64,000 nt of DNA, from contig NW_025963561.1 in the NCBI RefSeq assembly GCF_910591885.1, positions 1,674,001 through 1,738,000 on the forward strand. The letters are read 5' to 3'. The translations under genes were made by a program, and so were the position numbers. The number at the start of each line of letters is the position of its first letter. Position 1 is the first letter of the stretch. Below, one piece after another: positions 27,301-41,585 of the stretch. The notes under the pieces were generated by a model. The model did not search any database. It was given only the letters and a program-made list of their open reading frames with translations, and was not told the origin of the DNA. This DNA is from Bombus terrestris. Taxonomy: Eukaryota; Arthropoda; Insecta; Hymenoptera; Apidae.

Positions 27301-28650
27301 GTTAGACGTCATAACGTAATAGTATATAACGTTATACGTCATATAGTGGTGCAATATAACGTTATAGGTCTTATAGTGATGGCATATAACGTTATACATT
27401 ATAACGTAATAGTATATAACGTTTTACGTCGTAACGTAATAGTATATAACGTTATACGTCATAACGTAATAGTATATAACGTTATAGGTCATATAGTGGT
27501 GCAATATAACGTTATAGGTCTCATAGTGATGGAATATAACGTTATACATTATAACGTCGTAGTATATAACGTTATACGTCATGTAGTGGTGCAATATAAC
27601 GTTATAGGTCCTATAGTGATGGAATATAACGTTATACATTATAACGTAATAGTATATAACGTTATACGTCATAACGTAATAGTATATACCGTTATACGTC
27701 ATATAGTGGTGCAATATAACGTTGTAGGCCTTATAGTGATGGAATATAACGTTATACATTATAACGTAATAGTATATAACGTTATACGTCATAACGTAAT
27801 AGTATATAAGGTTATAGGCCTTATAGTGATGGAATATAACGTTATACATTATAACGTAATAGTATATAACGTTTTACGTCATAACGTAATAGTACATAAC
27901 GTTATACGTCATAACGTAATAGTATATAACGTTATACGTCATATAGTGGTGCAATATAACGTTATATGTCTTATAGTGATGGCATATAACGTTATACATT
28001 ATAACGTAATAGTATATAACGTTTTAAGTCATAACGTAATAGTATATAACGTTATACGTCATAACTTAATAGTATATAACGTTATACGTCATAACGTAAT
28101 AGTATATAACGTTAGACGTCATAACGTAATAGTATATAACGTTATACGTCATATAGTGGTGCAATATAACGTTATAGGTCTTATAGTGATGGCATATAAC
28201 GTTATACATTATAACGTAATAGTATATAACGTTTTACGTCGTAACGTAATAGTATATAACGTTATACGTCATAACGTAATAGTATATAACGTTATAGGTC
28301 ATATAGTGGTGCAATGTAACGTTATAGGTCTCATAGTGATGGAATATAACGTTATACATTATAACGTCGTAGTATATAACGTTATACGTCATGTAGTGGT
28401 GCAATATAACGTTATAGGTCCTATAGTGATGGAATATAACGTTATACATTATAACGTAATAGTATATAACGTTATACGTCATAACGTAATAGTATATACC
28501 GTTATACGTCATATAGTGGTGCAATATAACGTTGTAGGCCTTATAGTGATGGAATATAACGTTATACATTATAACGTAATAGTATATAACGTTATACGTC
28601 ATAACGTAATAGTATATAAGGTTATAGGCCTTATAGTGATGGAATATAAC
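27301..28650 (+). repeat. 810-bp direct duplication (27301 onward / 28111 onward)
   Basis: Rare variants recur exactly 810 bp (27 monomers) apart: GTTAGACGTC at 27301 and 28111, TTTTACGTCGTAACG at 27422 and 28232, and ATAACGTCGTAG and CATGTAGTGG further on. The second copy diverges after about 28640. Few differences are visible, for example GCAATGTAAC in the second copy, so the duplication is young compared with the divergence between monomer subtypes. Confidence 0.88.
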
Positions 28651-28954
28651 GTTATACGTCATAACGTAATAGTATATAACGTTATACGTCATAACGTAAT
28701 AGTATATAACGTTATACGTCATAACGTAATAGTATATAACGTTATGCATCATATAGTAATGCAATATAACGGTAAACGTTATAACGTAATAGTATAAAAC
28801 ATCGCACGTCCTATAGTGATGCGATATAACGTTATTCGTAATAACGTAATGGTATATAACGCTATACGTCATATAGTGGTGCACTATAACGTTATAGGTC
28901 CTACAGTGATGGAATATAACGTTATACATTATAACGTAATAGTATATAACGTTA

Positions 28955-29734
28955 TACGCCATATAGTGATGCAATATGTCGTTATACGTCCTATAGTTAT
29001 GCAATACAAAGTTATACCTTGTAATCTAATAGTATATGGCGTTATACCTTACAATGTAAAAGTATATAACGTTATACGTCATATAGTGATGCAATATATC
29101 GTTATACGTCATATAGTGATGCGATATAACGTTATAGGTCCTATAGTGATGGAATATAACGTTATAGTATAAAACGTAATAATACATAACGTTACACGCC
29201 ATAACGCAATAGTATATACCGTTATACGTCATATAGTGGTGCAATATAACGTTATAGGTCTCATAGTGATGGAATATAACGTTACACATTATAACGTAAT
29301 AGTATATAACGTTATACGTCATATAGTGGTGCAATATAACGTTATAGGTCCTATAGTGATGGAATATAACGTTATACATTATAACGTAATAGTATATAAC
29401 GTTATACGCCATATAGTGATGCAGTATGTCGTTATACGTCCTATAGTTATGCAATACAAAGTTATACCTTGTAATCTAATAGTATATGGCGTTATACCTT
29501 ACAATGTAATAGTATATAACGTTATACGTCATATAGTGATGCAATATATCGTTATACGTCATATAGTGATGCGATATAACGTTATAGGTCCTATAGTGAT
29601 GGAATATAACGTTATAGTATAAAACGTAATAATACATAACGTTACACGCCATAACGTAATAGTATATACCGTTATACGTCATATAGTGGTGCAATATAAC
29701 GTTATAGGTCTCATAGTGATGGAATATAACGTTA
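28955..29734 (+). repeat. 450-bp partial duplication (28955-29284 / 29405-29734)
   Basis: Eleven monomers recur at an offset of 450 bp. They share the rare variants AGTATATGGCG, CCTTGTAATCTAATAG, CCTTACAATGTAA, GTATAAAACGTAATAATACA and ACACGCCATAACG. Related copies lie in HOR A-C and in block I, but the ATGGCG variant is seen only here. Confidence 0.85.
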
Positions 29735-30364
29735 TACGTCATAACGTAATAGTATATAACGTTATACGTCATATAGTGGTGCAATATAACGTTATAGGTC
29801 TTATAGTGATGGCATATAACGTTATACATTATAACGTAATAGTATATAACGTTTTACTTCGTAACGTAATAGTATATAACGTTATACGACATAACGTAAT
29901 AGTATATAACGTTATAGGTCATATAGTGGTGCAATATAACGTTATAGGTCTCATAGTGTTGGAATATAACGTTATACATTATAACGTAATAGTATATAAC
30001 GTTATACGTCATATAGTGGTGCAATATAACGTTATAGGTCCTATAGTGATGGAATATAACGTTATACATTATAACGTAATAGTATATAACGTTATACGTC
30101 ATAACGTAATAGTATATAACGTTATACGTCATATAGTGATGCAATATATCGTTATACGTCATATAGTGATGCGATATAACGTTATAGGTCCTATAGTGAT
30201 GGAATATAACGTTATACATTATAACGTAATAGTATATAACAATATACGTCATAACGTAATAGTACATAACGTTATACGTCATAACGTAATAGCATATAAC
30301 GTTATACGTAATAACGTAATAGTATATAACGTTATACGTAATAACGTAATAGTATATAACGTTA

Positions 30365-30395
30365 TACGTCATATAGTGGTTGCAATATAACGTTA
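30365..30395 (+). other. 31-bp monomer 1 (GTGGTTGCA)
   Basis: A T is inserted in GTGGTGCA to give GTGGTTGCA. It follows two TACGTAATAACG monomers. The insertion shifts the 30-bp register by +1. Confidence 0.95.
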
Positions 30396-30875
30396 TGGGT
30401 CCTATAGTGATGGAATATAACGTTATACGTTATAACGTAATAGTATATAACGTTTTACGTCATAACGTAATAGTATATAAAGTTATACGACATAACGTAA
30501 TAGAATATAACGTTATAGGTTATAACGTAATAGTATATAACGTTATACCTCATATTGTGATCCGATATAACTTTATACGTTATAACATAATTGTATATAA
30601 CGTGATACGTCATATAGTGGTGCAATATATCGTTATACGTCATATAATGATGCGATATAACGTTATACCATATAACCTAATAGTAAATAACGTTATACGA
30701 CATAACGTAATAGAATATAACGTTATAGGTTATAACGTAATAGTATATAACGTTATACCTCATATTGTGATGCGATATAACTTTATACGTTATAACATAA
30801 TTGTATATAACGTGATACGTCATAACGTAATAGTATATAACGTTATACGTCATATAGTGTTGCAATATATCGTTA
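30365..30875 (+). repeat. Lead-in to the second HOR family
   Basis: Starts with the first 31-bp monomer and then runs in the order found just before each landmark in units U1-U5: AGTATATAAAG, GACATAACG, GGTTATAACG, CCTCATATTGTGATCCG, GTTATAACATAATTG. The variant GTGATCCGATA here recurs near 41270 and 43910, linking it to U4 and U5. Confidence 0.8.
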
Positions 30876-33125
30876 TACGACCGAAAGAGAGGCAATAAAA
30901 CGTCATACGTCATATAGTGATGCGATATAACATTATACGTAATTACGTAATAGTATATAACGTTATACGCCATATTGTGATGCAATATATCGTTATACGT
31001 CATATAATGATGCGATATAACGTTATACCATATAACCTAATAGTAAACAACGTTATACGACATAACGTAATAGAATATAACGTTATAGGTTATAACGTAA
31101 TAGTATATAACGTTTTACTTCGTAACGTAATAGTATATAACGTTATACGACATAACGTAATAGTATATAACGTTATAGGTCATATAGTGGTGCAATATAA
31201 CGTTATAGGTCTCATAGTGTTGGAATATAACGTTATACATTATAACGTAATAGTATATAACGCTATACGTCATATAGTGGTGCACTATAACGTTATAGGT
31301 CCTACAGTGATGGAATATAACGTTATACGTCATAACGTAATAGTATATAACGTTATGCATCATATAGTAATGCAACATAACGCTAAACGTTATAACGTAA
31401 TAGTATAAAACATCGTACGTCATATAGTGATGCGATATATTGTTATACGACCGAAAGAGAGGCAATAAAACGTTATACGTCATATAGTGATGCGATATAA
31501 CGTTATACGTCATAACGTAATAGTATAAAACATCGTACGTCATATACTGATGCGATATAACGTTAAACGTAATAACGTAATGGTATATGCCGCTATTCGT
31601 CATATAGTGGTGCACTATAACGTTGTAGGTCCTACAGTGATGGAATGTAACGTTATACATTATAACGTAATAGTATATAACGTTATACGACATAACGTAA
31701 TAGTATATAGCGTTATACGTCATAACGTAATAGTATATAACGTTATACGTCATATAGTGGTGCAATATAACGTTATAGGTCTTATAGTGATGGCATATAA
31801 CGTTATACATTTTAACGTAATAGTATATAACGTTTTACGTCATAACGTAATAGTATATAACGTTATACGTCATAACTTAATAGTATATAACGTTATACGT
31901 CATATAGTGGTGCAATATAACGTTATAGGTCTTATAGTGATGGAATATAACGTTATACATTATAACGTAATAGTATATAACGTTATACGTCATAACGTAA
32001 TAGTATATAACGTTATACGTCATAACGTAACAGTATATAACGTTATGCATCATATAGTAATGCAATATAACGGTAAACGTTATAACGTAATAGTATAAAA
32101 CATCGCACGTCATATAGTGATGCGATATAACGTTATACGTAATAACGTAATGGTATATAACGCTATACGTCATATAGTGGTGCACTATATCGTTATAAGT
32201 CCTACAGTGATGGAATATAACGTTATACATTATGACGTAATAGTATATAACGTTATACGCCATATAGTGATGCAATATGTCGTTATACGTCCTATAGTTA
32301 TGCAATACAACGTTATACCTTGTAACCTAATAGTATATGACGTTATACCTTATAATGTAATAGTATATAACGTTATACGTCATATAGTGATGCAATATAT
32401 CGTTATACGTCATATAGTGATGCGATATAACGTTATAGGTCCTATAGTGATGGAATATAACGTTATAGTATTAAACGTAATAATACATAACGTTATACGT
32501 CATAACGTAATAGTATATACCGTTATACGTCATATAGTGGTGCAATATAACGTTATAGGTCTCATAGTGATGGAATATAACGTTATACATTATAACGTAA
32601 TAGTATATAACGTTATACGTCATATAGTGGTGCGATATAACGTTATAGGTCATATAGTGATGGAATATAACGTTATACATTATAACGTAATAGTATATAA
32701 CGTTTTACGTCATAACGTAATAGTATATAAAGTTATACGACATAACGTAATAGAATATAACGTTATAGGTTATAACGTAATAGTATATAACGTTATACGT
32801 CATATTGTGATGCGATATAACTTTATACGTTATAACATAATTGTATATAACGTGATACGTCATATAGTGGTGCAATATATCGTTATACGTCATATAATGA
32901 TGCGATATAACGTTATACCATATAACCTAATAGTAAATAACGTTATACGACATAGCGTAATAGAATATAACGTTATAGGTTATAACGTAATAGTATATAA
33001 CGTTATACCTCATATTGTGATGCGATATAACTTTATACGTTATAACATAATTGTATATAACGTGATACGTCATAACGTAATAGTATATAACGTTATACGT
33101 CATATAGTGTTGCAATATATCGTTA
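30876..33125 (+). repeat. Second HOR family, unit U1 (2250 bp)
   Basis: Seventy-five monomers. It starts at a purine-rich monomer that is followed by CGTCATACG and by a monomer with GTAATTACGTAATAG. A second purine-rich monomer lies 570 bp in (31446). U2 repeats the entire unit without any length change. It contains three AAAACATCG monomers (near 31408, 31528, 32098). Confidence 0.93.
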
Positions 33126-35375
33126 TACGACCGAAAGAGAGGCAATAAAACGTCATACGTCATATAGTGATGCGATATAACATTATACGTAATTACGTAA
33201 TAGTATATAACGTTATACGCCATATTGTGATGCAATATATCGTTATACGTCATATAATGATGCGATATAACGTTATACCATATAACCTAATAGTAAACAA
33301 CGTTATACGACATAACGTAATAGAATATAACGTTATAGGTTATAACGTAATCGTATATAACGTTTTACTTCGTAACGTAATAGTATATAACGTTATACGA
33401 CATAACGTAATAGTATATAACGTTATAGGTCATATAGTGGTGCAATATAACGTTATAGGTCTCATAGTGTTGGAATATAACGTTATACATTATAACGTAA
33501 TAGTATATAACGCTATACGTCATATAGTGGTGCACTATAACGTTATAGGTCCTACAGTGATGGAATATAACGTTATACGTCATAACGTAATAGTATATAA
33601 CGTTATGCATCATATAGTAATGCAACATAACGCTAAACGTTATAACGTAATAGTATAAAACATCGTACGTCATATAGTGATGCGATATATTGTTATACGA
33701 CCGAAAGAGAGGCAATAAAACGTTATACGTCATATAGTGATGCGATATAACGTTATACGTCATAACGTAATAGTATAAAACATCGTACGTCATATACTGA
33801 TGCGATATAACGTTAAACGTAATAACGTAATGGTATATGCCGCTATTCGTCATATAGTGGTGCACTATAACGTTGTAGGTCCTACAGTGATGGAATGTAA
33901 CGTTATACATTATAACGTAATAGTATATAACGTTATACGACATAACGTAATAGTATATAGCGTTATACGTCATAACGTAATAGTATATAACGTTATACGT
34001 CATATAGTGGTGCAATATAACGTTATAGGTCTTATAGTGATGGCATATAACGTTATACATTTTAACGTAATAGTATATAACGTTTTACGTCATAACGTAA
34101 TAGTATATAACGTTATACGTCATAACTTAATAGTATATAACGTTATACGTCATATAGTGGTGCAATATAACGTTATAGGTCTTATAGTGATGGAATATAA
34201 CGTTATACATTATAACGTAATAGTATATAACGTTATACGTCATAACGTAATAGTATATAACGTTATACGTCATAACGTAACAGTATATAACGTTATGCAT
34301 CATATAGTAATGCAATATAACGGTAAACGTTATAACGTAATAGTATAAAACATCGCACGTCATATAGTGATGCGATATAACGTTATACATAATAACGTAA
34401 TGGTATATAACGCTATACGTCATATAGTGGTGCACTATATCGTTATAAGTCCTACAGTGATGGAATATAACGTTATACATTATGACGTAATAGTATATAA
34501 CGTTATACGCCATATAGTGATGCAATATGTCGTTATACGTCCTATAGTTATGCAATACAACGTTATACCTTGTAACCTAATAGTATATGACGTTATACCT
34601 TATAATGTAATAGTATATAACGTTATACGTCATATAGTGATGCAATATATCGTTATACGTCATATAGTGATGCGATATAACGTTATAGGTCCTATAGTGA
34701 TGGAATATAACGTTATAGTATTAAACGTAATAATACATAACGTTATACGTCATAACGTAACAGTATATACCGTTATACGTCATATAGTGGTGCAATATAA
34801 CGTTATAGGTCTCATAGTGATGGAATATAACGTTATACATTATAACGTAATAGTATATAACGTTATACGTCATATAGTGGTGCGATATAACGTTATAGGT
34901 CATATAGTGATGGAATATAACGTTATACATTATAACGTAATAGTATATAACGTTTTACGTCATAACGTAATAGTATATAAAGTTATACGACATAACGTAA
35001 TAGAATATAACGTTATAGGTTATAACGTAATAGTATATAACGTTATACGTCATATTGTGATGCGATATAACTTTATACGTTATAACATAATTGTATATAA
35101 CGTGATACGTCATATAGTGGTGCAATATATCGTTATACGTCATATAATGATGCGATATAACGTTATACCATATAACCTAATAGTAAATAACGTTATACGA
35201 CATAGCGTAATAGAATATAACGTTATAGGTTATAACGTAATAGTATATAACGTTATACCTCATATTGTGATGCGATATAACTTTATACGTTATAACATAA
35301 TTGTATATAACGTGATACGTCATAACGTAATAGTATATAACGTTATACGTCATATAGTGTTGCAATATATCGTTA
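33126..35375 (+). repeat. Second HOR family, unit U2 (2250 bp, near-identical to U1)
   Basis: Line-by-line comparison with U1 shows three substitutions in 2250 bp (33352, 34389, 34761) and no indel, about 99.9% identity by eye. U3 departs after its first 300 bp, so U1/U2 is a discrete duplication and not a regular period of the whole region. Confidence 0.93.
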
Positions 35376-38195
35376 TACGACCGAAAGAGAGGCAATAAAA
35401 CGTCGTACGTCATATAGTGATGCGATATAACATTATACGTAATTACGTAATAGTATATAACGTTATACGCCATATTGTGATGCAATATATCGTTATACGT
35501 CATATAATGATGCGATATAACGTTATACCATATAACCTAATAGTAAATAACGTTATACGACATAACGTAATAGAATATAACGTTATAGGTTATAACGTAA
35601 TAGTATATAACGTTATACCTCATATTGTGATGCGATATAACTTTATACATTATAACGTAATAGTATATAACGTTATACGTCATAACGTAATAGTATATAA
35701 CGTTATGCATCATATAGTAATGCAACATAACGCTAAACGTTATAACGTAATAGTATAAAACATCGTACGTCATATAGTGATGCGATATAACGTTATACGT
35801 AATAACGTAATAGAATATAACGTTTTACGTCATAACGTAATAGTATATAACGTTCTACGTCATATAGTGGTGCAATGTAACGTTATAGGTCCTATAGTGA
35901 TGGAATATAACGTTATACATTATAACGTAATAGTAAATAACGTTATACGTTATAACGTAATAGTATATAACGTTATACGTCATATAGTGATGCAATATAT
36001 CGTTATACGTCATATAGTGATGCGATATAATGTTATACCATATAACCTAATAGTATATAACGTTATACGACATAACGTAATAGAATATAACGTTATAGGT
36101 TATAACGTAATAGTATATAACGTTATACGTCATATAGTGATGCAATATATCGTTATACGTCATATAGTGAGGAGATTAAACGTTATAGGCCCTATAGTGA
36201 TGGAATATAACGTTATACATTCTGACGTAATAGCATATAACGTTATATGTCATAACGTAATAGTATATAACCTTATACATCATATAGTGATGCAATATAA
36301 CGTTAAACGTTATAACGTAATAGAATATAACGTTATACGTCATATAGTGATGCAATATATCGTTATACGTCATATAGTGATGCAATATAATGTCATACCT
36401 CATATTGTGATGCGATATAATTTTATACGTTATAACATAATTGTATACAACGCGATACGTCATAACGTAATAGTATATAACGTTATACGTCATACAGTGA
36501 TGCAATATATTGTTATACGACCGAAAGAGAGGCAATAAAACGTTATACGTCATATAGTGATGCGATATAACGTTATACGTCATAACGTAATAGTATAAAA
36601 CATCGTACGTCATATAGTGATGCGATATAACGTTAAACGTAATAACGTAATGGTATATGCCGCTATTCGTCATATAGTGGTGCACTATAACGTTGTAGGT
36701 CCTACAGTGATGGAATGTAACGTTATACATTATAACGTAATAGTATATAACGTTATACGACATAACGTAATAGTATATAGCGTTATACGTCATAACGTAA
36801 TAGTATATAACGTTATACGTCATATAGTGGTGCAATATAACGTTATAGGTCTTATAGTGATGGCATATAACGTTATACATTATAACGTAATAGTATATAA
36901 CGTTTTACGTCATAACGTAATAGTATATATCGTTATACGTCATAACTTAATAGTATATAACGTTATACGTCATATAGTGGTGCAATATAACGTTATAGGT
37001 CTTATAGTGATGGAATATAACGTTATACATTATAACGTAATAGTATATAACGTTATACGTCATAACGTAATAGTATATAACGTTATACGTCATAACGTAA
37101 TAGTATATAACGTTATGCATCATATAGTAATGCAATATAACGGTAAACGTTATAACGTAATAGTATAAAACATCGCACGTCATATAGTGATGCGATATAA
37201 CGTTATACGTAATAACGTAATGGTATATAACGCTATACGTCATATAGTGGTGCACTATATCGTTATAAGTCCTACAGTGATGGAATATAACGTTATACAT
37301 TATGACGTAATAGTATATAACGTTATACGCCATATAGTGATGCAATATGTCGTTATACGTCCTATAGTTATGCAATACAACGTTATACCTTGTAACCTAA
37401 TAGTATATGACGTTATACCTTATAATGTAGTAGTATATAACGTTATACGTCATATAGTGATGCAATATATCGTTATACGTCATATAGTGATGCGATATAA
37501 CGTTATAGGTCCTATAGTGATGGAATATAACGTTATAGTATTAAACGTAATAATACATAACGTTATACGTCATAACGTAATAGTATATACCGTTATACGT
37601 CATATAGTGGTGCAATATAACGTTATAGGTCTCATAGTGATGGAATATAACGTTATACATTATAACGTAATAGTATATAACGTTATACGTCATATAGTGG
37701 TGCGATATAACGTTATAGGTCATATAGTGATGGAATATAACGTTATACATTATAACGTAATAGTATATAACGTTTTACGTCATAACGTAATAGTATATAA
37801 AGTTATACGACATAACGTAATAGAATATAACGTTATAGGTTATAACGTAATAGTATATAACGATATACGTCATATTGTGATGCGATATAACTTTATACGT
37901 TATAACATAATTGTATATAACGTGATACGTCATATAGTGGTGCAATATATCGTTATACGTCATATAATGATGCGATATAACGTTATACCATATAACCTAA
38001 TAGTAAATAACGTTATACGACATAGCGTAATAGAATATAACGTTATAGGTTATAACGTAATAGTATATAACGTTATACCTCATATTGTGATGCGATATAA
38101 CTTTATACGTTATAACATAATTGTATATAACGTGATACGTCATAACGTAATAGTATATAACGTTATACGTCATATAGTGTTGCAATATATCGTTA
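35376..38195 (+). repeat. Second HOR family, unit U3 (2820 bp)
   Basis: Shares the U1/U2 start and the last 1680 bp. The region between its two purine-rich monomers is 1140 bp instead of 570. That longer part contains the series that matches 481-900. Bases 37176-38195 match 32106-33125 with a handful of substitutions and no length change. Confidence 0.9.
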
Positions 38196-41100
38196 TACGA
38201 CCGAAAGAGAGGCAATAAAACGTCATACGTCATATAGTGATGCGATATAACATTATACGTAATTACGTAATAGTATATAACGTTATACGCCATATTGTGA
38301 TGCAATATATCGTTATACGTCATATAATGATGCGATATAACGTTATACCATATAACCTAATAGTAAATAACGTTATACGACATAACGTAATAGAATATAA
38401 CGTTATAGGTTATAACGTAATAGTATATAACGTTATATCTCATATTGTGATGCGATATAACTTTATACATTATAACGTAATAGTATATAACGTTATACGT
38501 CATAACGTAATAGTATATAACGTTATGCATCATATAGTAATGCAACATAACGCTAAACGTTATAACGTAATAGTATAAAACATCGTACGTCATATAGTGA
38601 TGCGATATAACGTTATACGTAATAACGTAATAGAATATAACGTTTTACGTCATAACGTAATAGTATATAACGTTCTACGTCATATAGTGGTGCAATGTAA
38701 CGTTATAGGTCCTATAGTGATGGAATATAACGTTATACAGTATAACGTAATAGTAAATAACGTTATACGTTATAACGTAATAGTATATAACGTTATACGT
38801 CATATAGTGATGCAATATATCGTTATACGTCATATAGTGATGCGATATAATGTTATACCATATAACCTAATAGTATATAACGTTATACGACATAACGTAA
38901 TAGAATATAACGTTATAGGTTATAACGTAATAGTATATAACGTTATACGTCATATAGTGATGCAATATATCGTTATACGTCATACAGTGAGGAGATTAAT
39001 CGTTATAGGCCCTATAGTGATGGAATATAACGTTATACATTCTGACGTAATAGCATATAACGTTATATGTCATAACGTAATAGTATATAACCTTATACAT
39101 CATATAGTGATGCAATATAACGTTAAACGTTATAACGTAATAGAATATAACGTTATACGTCATATAGTGATGCAATATATCGTTATACGTCATATAGTGA
39201 TGCAATATAATGTTATACCTCATATTGTGATGCGATATAATTTTATACGTTATAACATAATTGTATACAACGCGATACGTCATAACGTAATAGTATATAA
39301 CGTTATACGTCATACAGTGATGCAATATATTGTTATACGACCGAAAGAGAGGCAATAAAACGTTGTACGTCATATAGTGATGCGATATAACGTTATACGT
39401 CATAACGTAATAGTATAAAACATCGTACGTCATATAGTGATGCGATATAACGTTAAACGTAATAACGTAATGGTATATGCCGCTATTCGTCATATAGTGG
39501 TGCACTATAACGTTGTAGGTCCTACAGTGATGGAATATAATGTTATACATTATAACGTAATAGTATATAACGTTATACGACATAACGTAATAGTATATAG
39601 CGTTATACGTCATAACGTAATAGTATATAACGTTATACGTCATATAGTGGTGCAATATAACGTTATAGGTCTTATAGTGATGGCATATAACGTTATACAT
39701 TATAACGTAATAGTATATAACGTTATACGTCATAACGTAATAGTATATAACGTTATACGTCATAACGTAATAGTATATAACGTTATGCATCATATAGTAA
39801 TGCAATATAACGGTAAACGTTATAACGTAATAGTATAAAACATCGCACGTCATATAGTGATGCGATATATCGTTATACGTAATAACGTAATGGTATATAA
39901 CGCTATACGTCATATAGTGGTGCACTATATCGTTATAAGTCCTACAGTGATGGAATATAACGTTATACATTATGACGTAATAGTATATAACGTTATACGC
40001 CATATAGTGATGCAATATGTCGTTATACGTCCTATAGTTATGCAATACAAAGTTATACCTTGTAACCTAATAGTATATGACGTTATACCTTATAATGTAA
40101 TAGTATATAACGTTATACGTCATATAGTGATGCAATATATCGTTATACGTCATATAGTGATGCGATATAACGTTATAGGTCCTATAGTGATGGAATATAA
40201 CGTTATAGTATTAAACGTAATAATACATAACGTTATACGTCATAACGTAATAGTATATACCGTTATACGTCATATAGTGGTGCAATATAACGTTATAGGT
40301 CTCATAGTGATGGAATATAACGTTATACATTATAACGTAATAGTATATAACGTTATACGTCATATAGTGGTGCAATATAACGTTATAGGTCTTATAGTGA
40401 TGGAATATAACGTTATACATTATAACGTAATAGTATATAACGTTATACGTCATAACGTAATAGTATATAACGTTATACGTCATAACGTAATAGTATATAA
40501 CGTTATGCATCATATAGTAATGCAATATAACGGTAAACGTTATAACGTAATAGTATAAAACATCGCTCGTCATATAGTGTTGCGATATAACGTTATACGT
40601 AATAACGTAATGGTATATAACGCTATACGTCATATAGTGGTGCACTATAACGTTATAGGTCCTACAGTGATGGAATATAACGTTATACATTATAACGTAA
40701 TATTATATAACGTTATACGCCATATAGTGATGCAATATGTCGTTATACGTCCTATAGTTATGCAATACAAAGTTATACCTTGTAATCTAATAGTATATGA
40801 CGTTATACCTTACACTGTAATAGTATATAACGTTATACGTCATATAGTGATGCAATATATCGTTATACGTCATATAGTGATGCGATATAACGTTATAGGT
40901 CCTATAGTGATGGAATATAACGTTATACGTTCTGACGTAATAGCATATAACGTTATACGTCATAACGTAATAGTATATAACGTTAGACGTCATAACGTAA
41001 TAATATATAACGTTATACGTCATATAGTGGTGCAATATAACGTTATAGGTCCTATAGTGATGGAATATAACGTTATACATTATAACGTAATAGTATATAA

Positions 41101-41585
41101 CGTTATACGTCATAACGTAATAGTATATAACGTTATACGTCATAACGTAATAGTATATAACGTTATACGTCATAACGTAATAGTATATAAAGTTATACGA
41201 CATAACGTAATAGAATATAACGTTATAGGTTATAACGTAATAGTATATAACGTTATACCTCATATTGTGATCCGATATAACTTTATACGTTATAACATAA
41301 TTGTATATAACGTGATACGTCATATAGTGGTGCAATATATCGTTATACGTCATATAATGATGCGATATAACGTTATACCATATAACCTAATAGTAAATAA
41401 CGTTATACGACATAGCGTAATAGAATATAACGTTATAGGTTATAACGTAATAGTATATAACGTTATACCTCATATTGTGATGCGATATAACTTTATACGT
41501 TATAACATAATTGTATATAACGTGATACGTCATAACGTAATAGTATATAACGTTATACGTCATATAGTGTTGCAATATATCGTTA
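38196..41585 (+). repeat. Second HOR family, unit U4 (3390 bp)
   Basis: Same first 1140 bp as U3, then 2250 bp to the next landmark instead of 1680, because the series beginning with an AAAACATCG monomer is present twice (39846 onward and 40566 onward). Private variants include TACAGTATAACG (38736-38765) and CATACAGTGAGGAGATTAATCG near 38980. Confidence 0.88.

Larger units (their letters stand above)
27061..30364 (+). repeat. Satellite block IV: short 3- and 4-monomer cycles
   Basis: About 110 monomers, all 30 bp, with no purine-rich landmark. Most follow a cycle of a GTGGTGCA class B monomer, a GGTC..GATGGAA class B monomer, a TACATTATAACG class A monomer and a TACGTCATAACG class A monomer, which is a 90-120-bp secondary period. 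It contains an 810-bp and a 450-bp duplication and ends just before the first 31-bp monomer. Confidence 0.85.

Noticed and set aside
27076..28797. 573-codon plus-strand open frame, and many similar frames on both strands, as protein genes
   Set aside because: The frames exist because the 30-bp unit keeps phase. They overlap on both strands, have no non-repeat sequence, consist mostly of Y, N, V, I, H and R, and change amino acids freely between copies. No domain or promoter context is seen.
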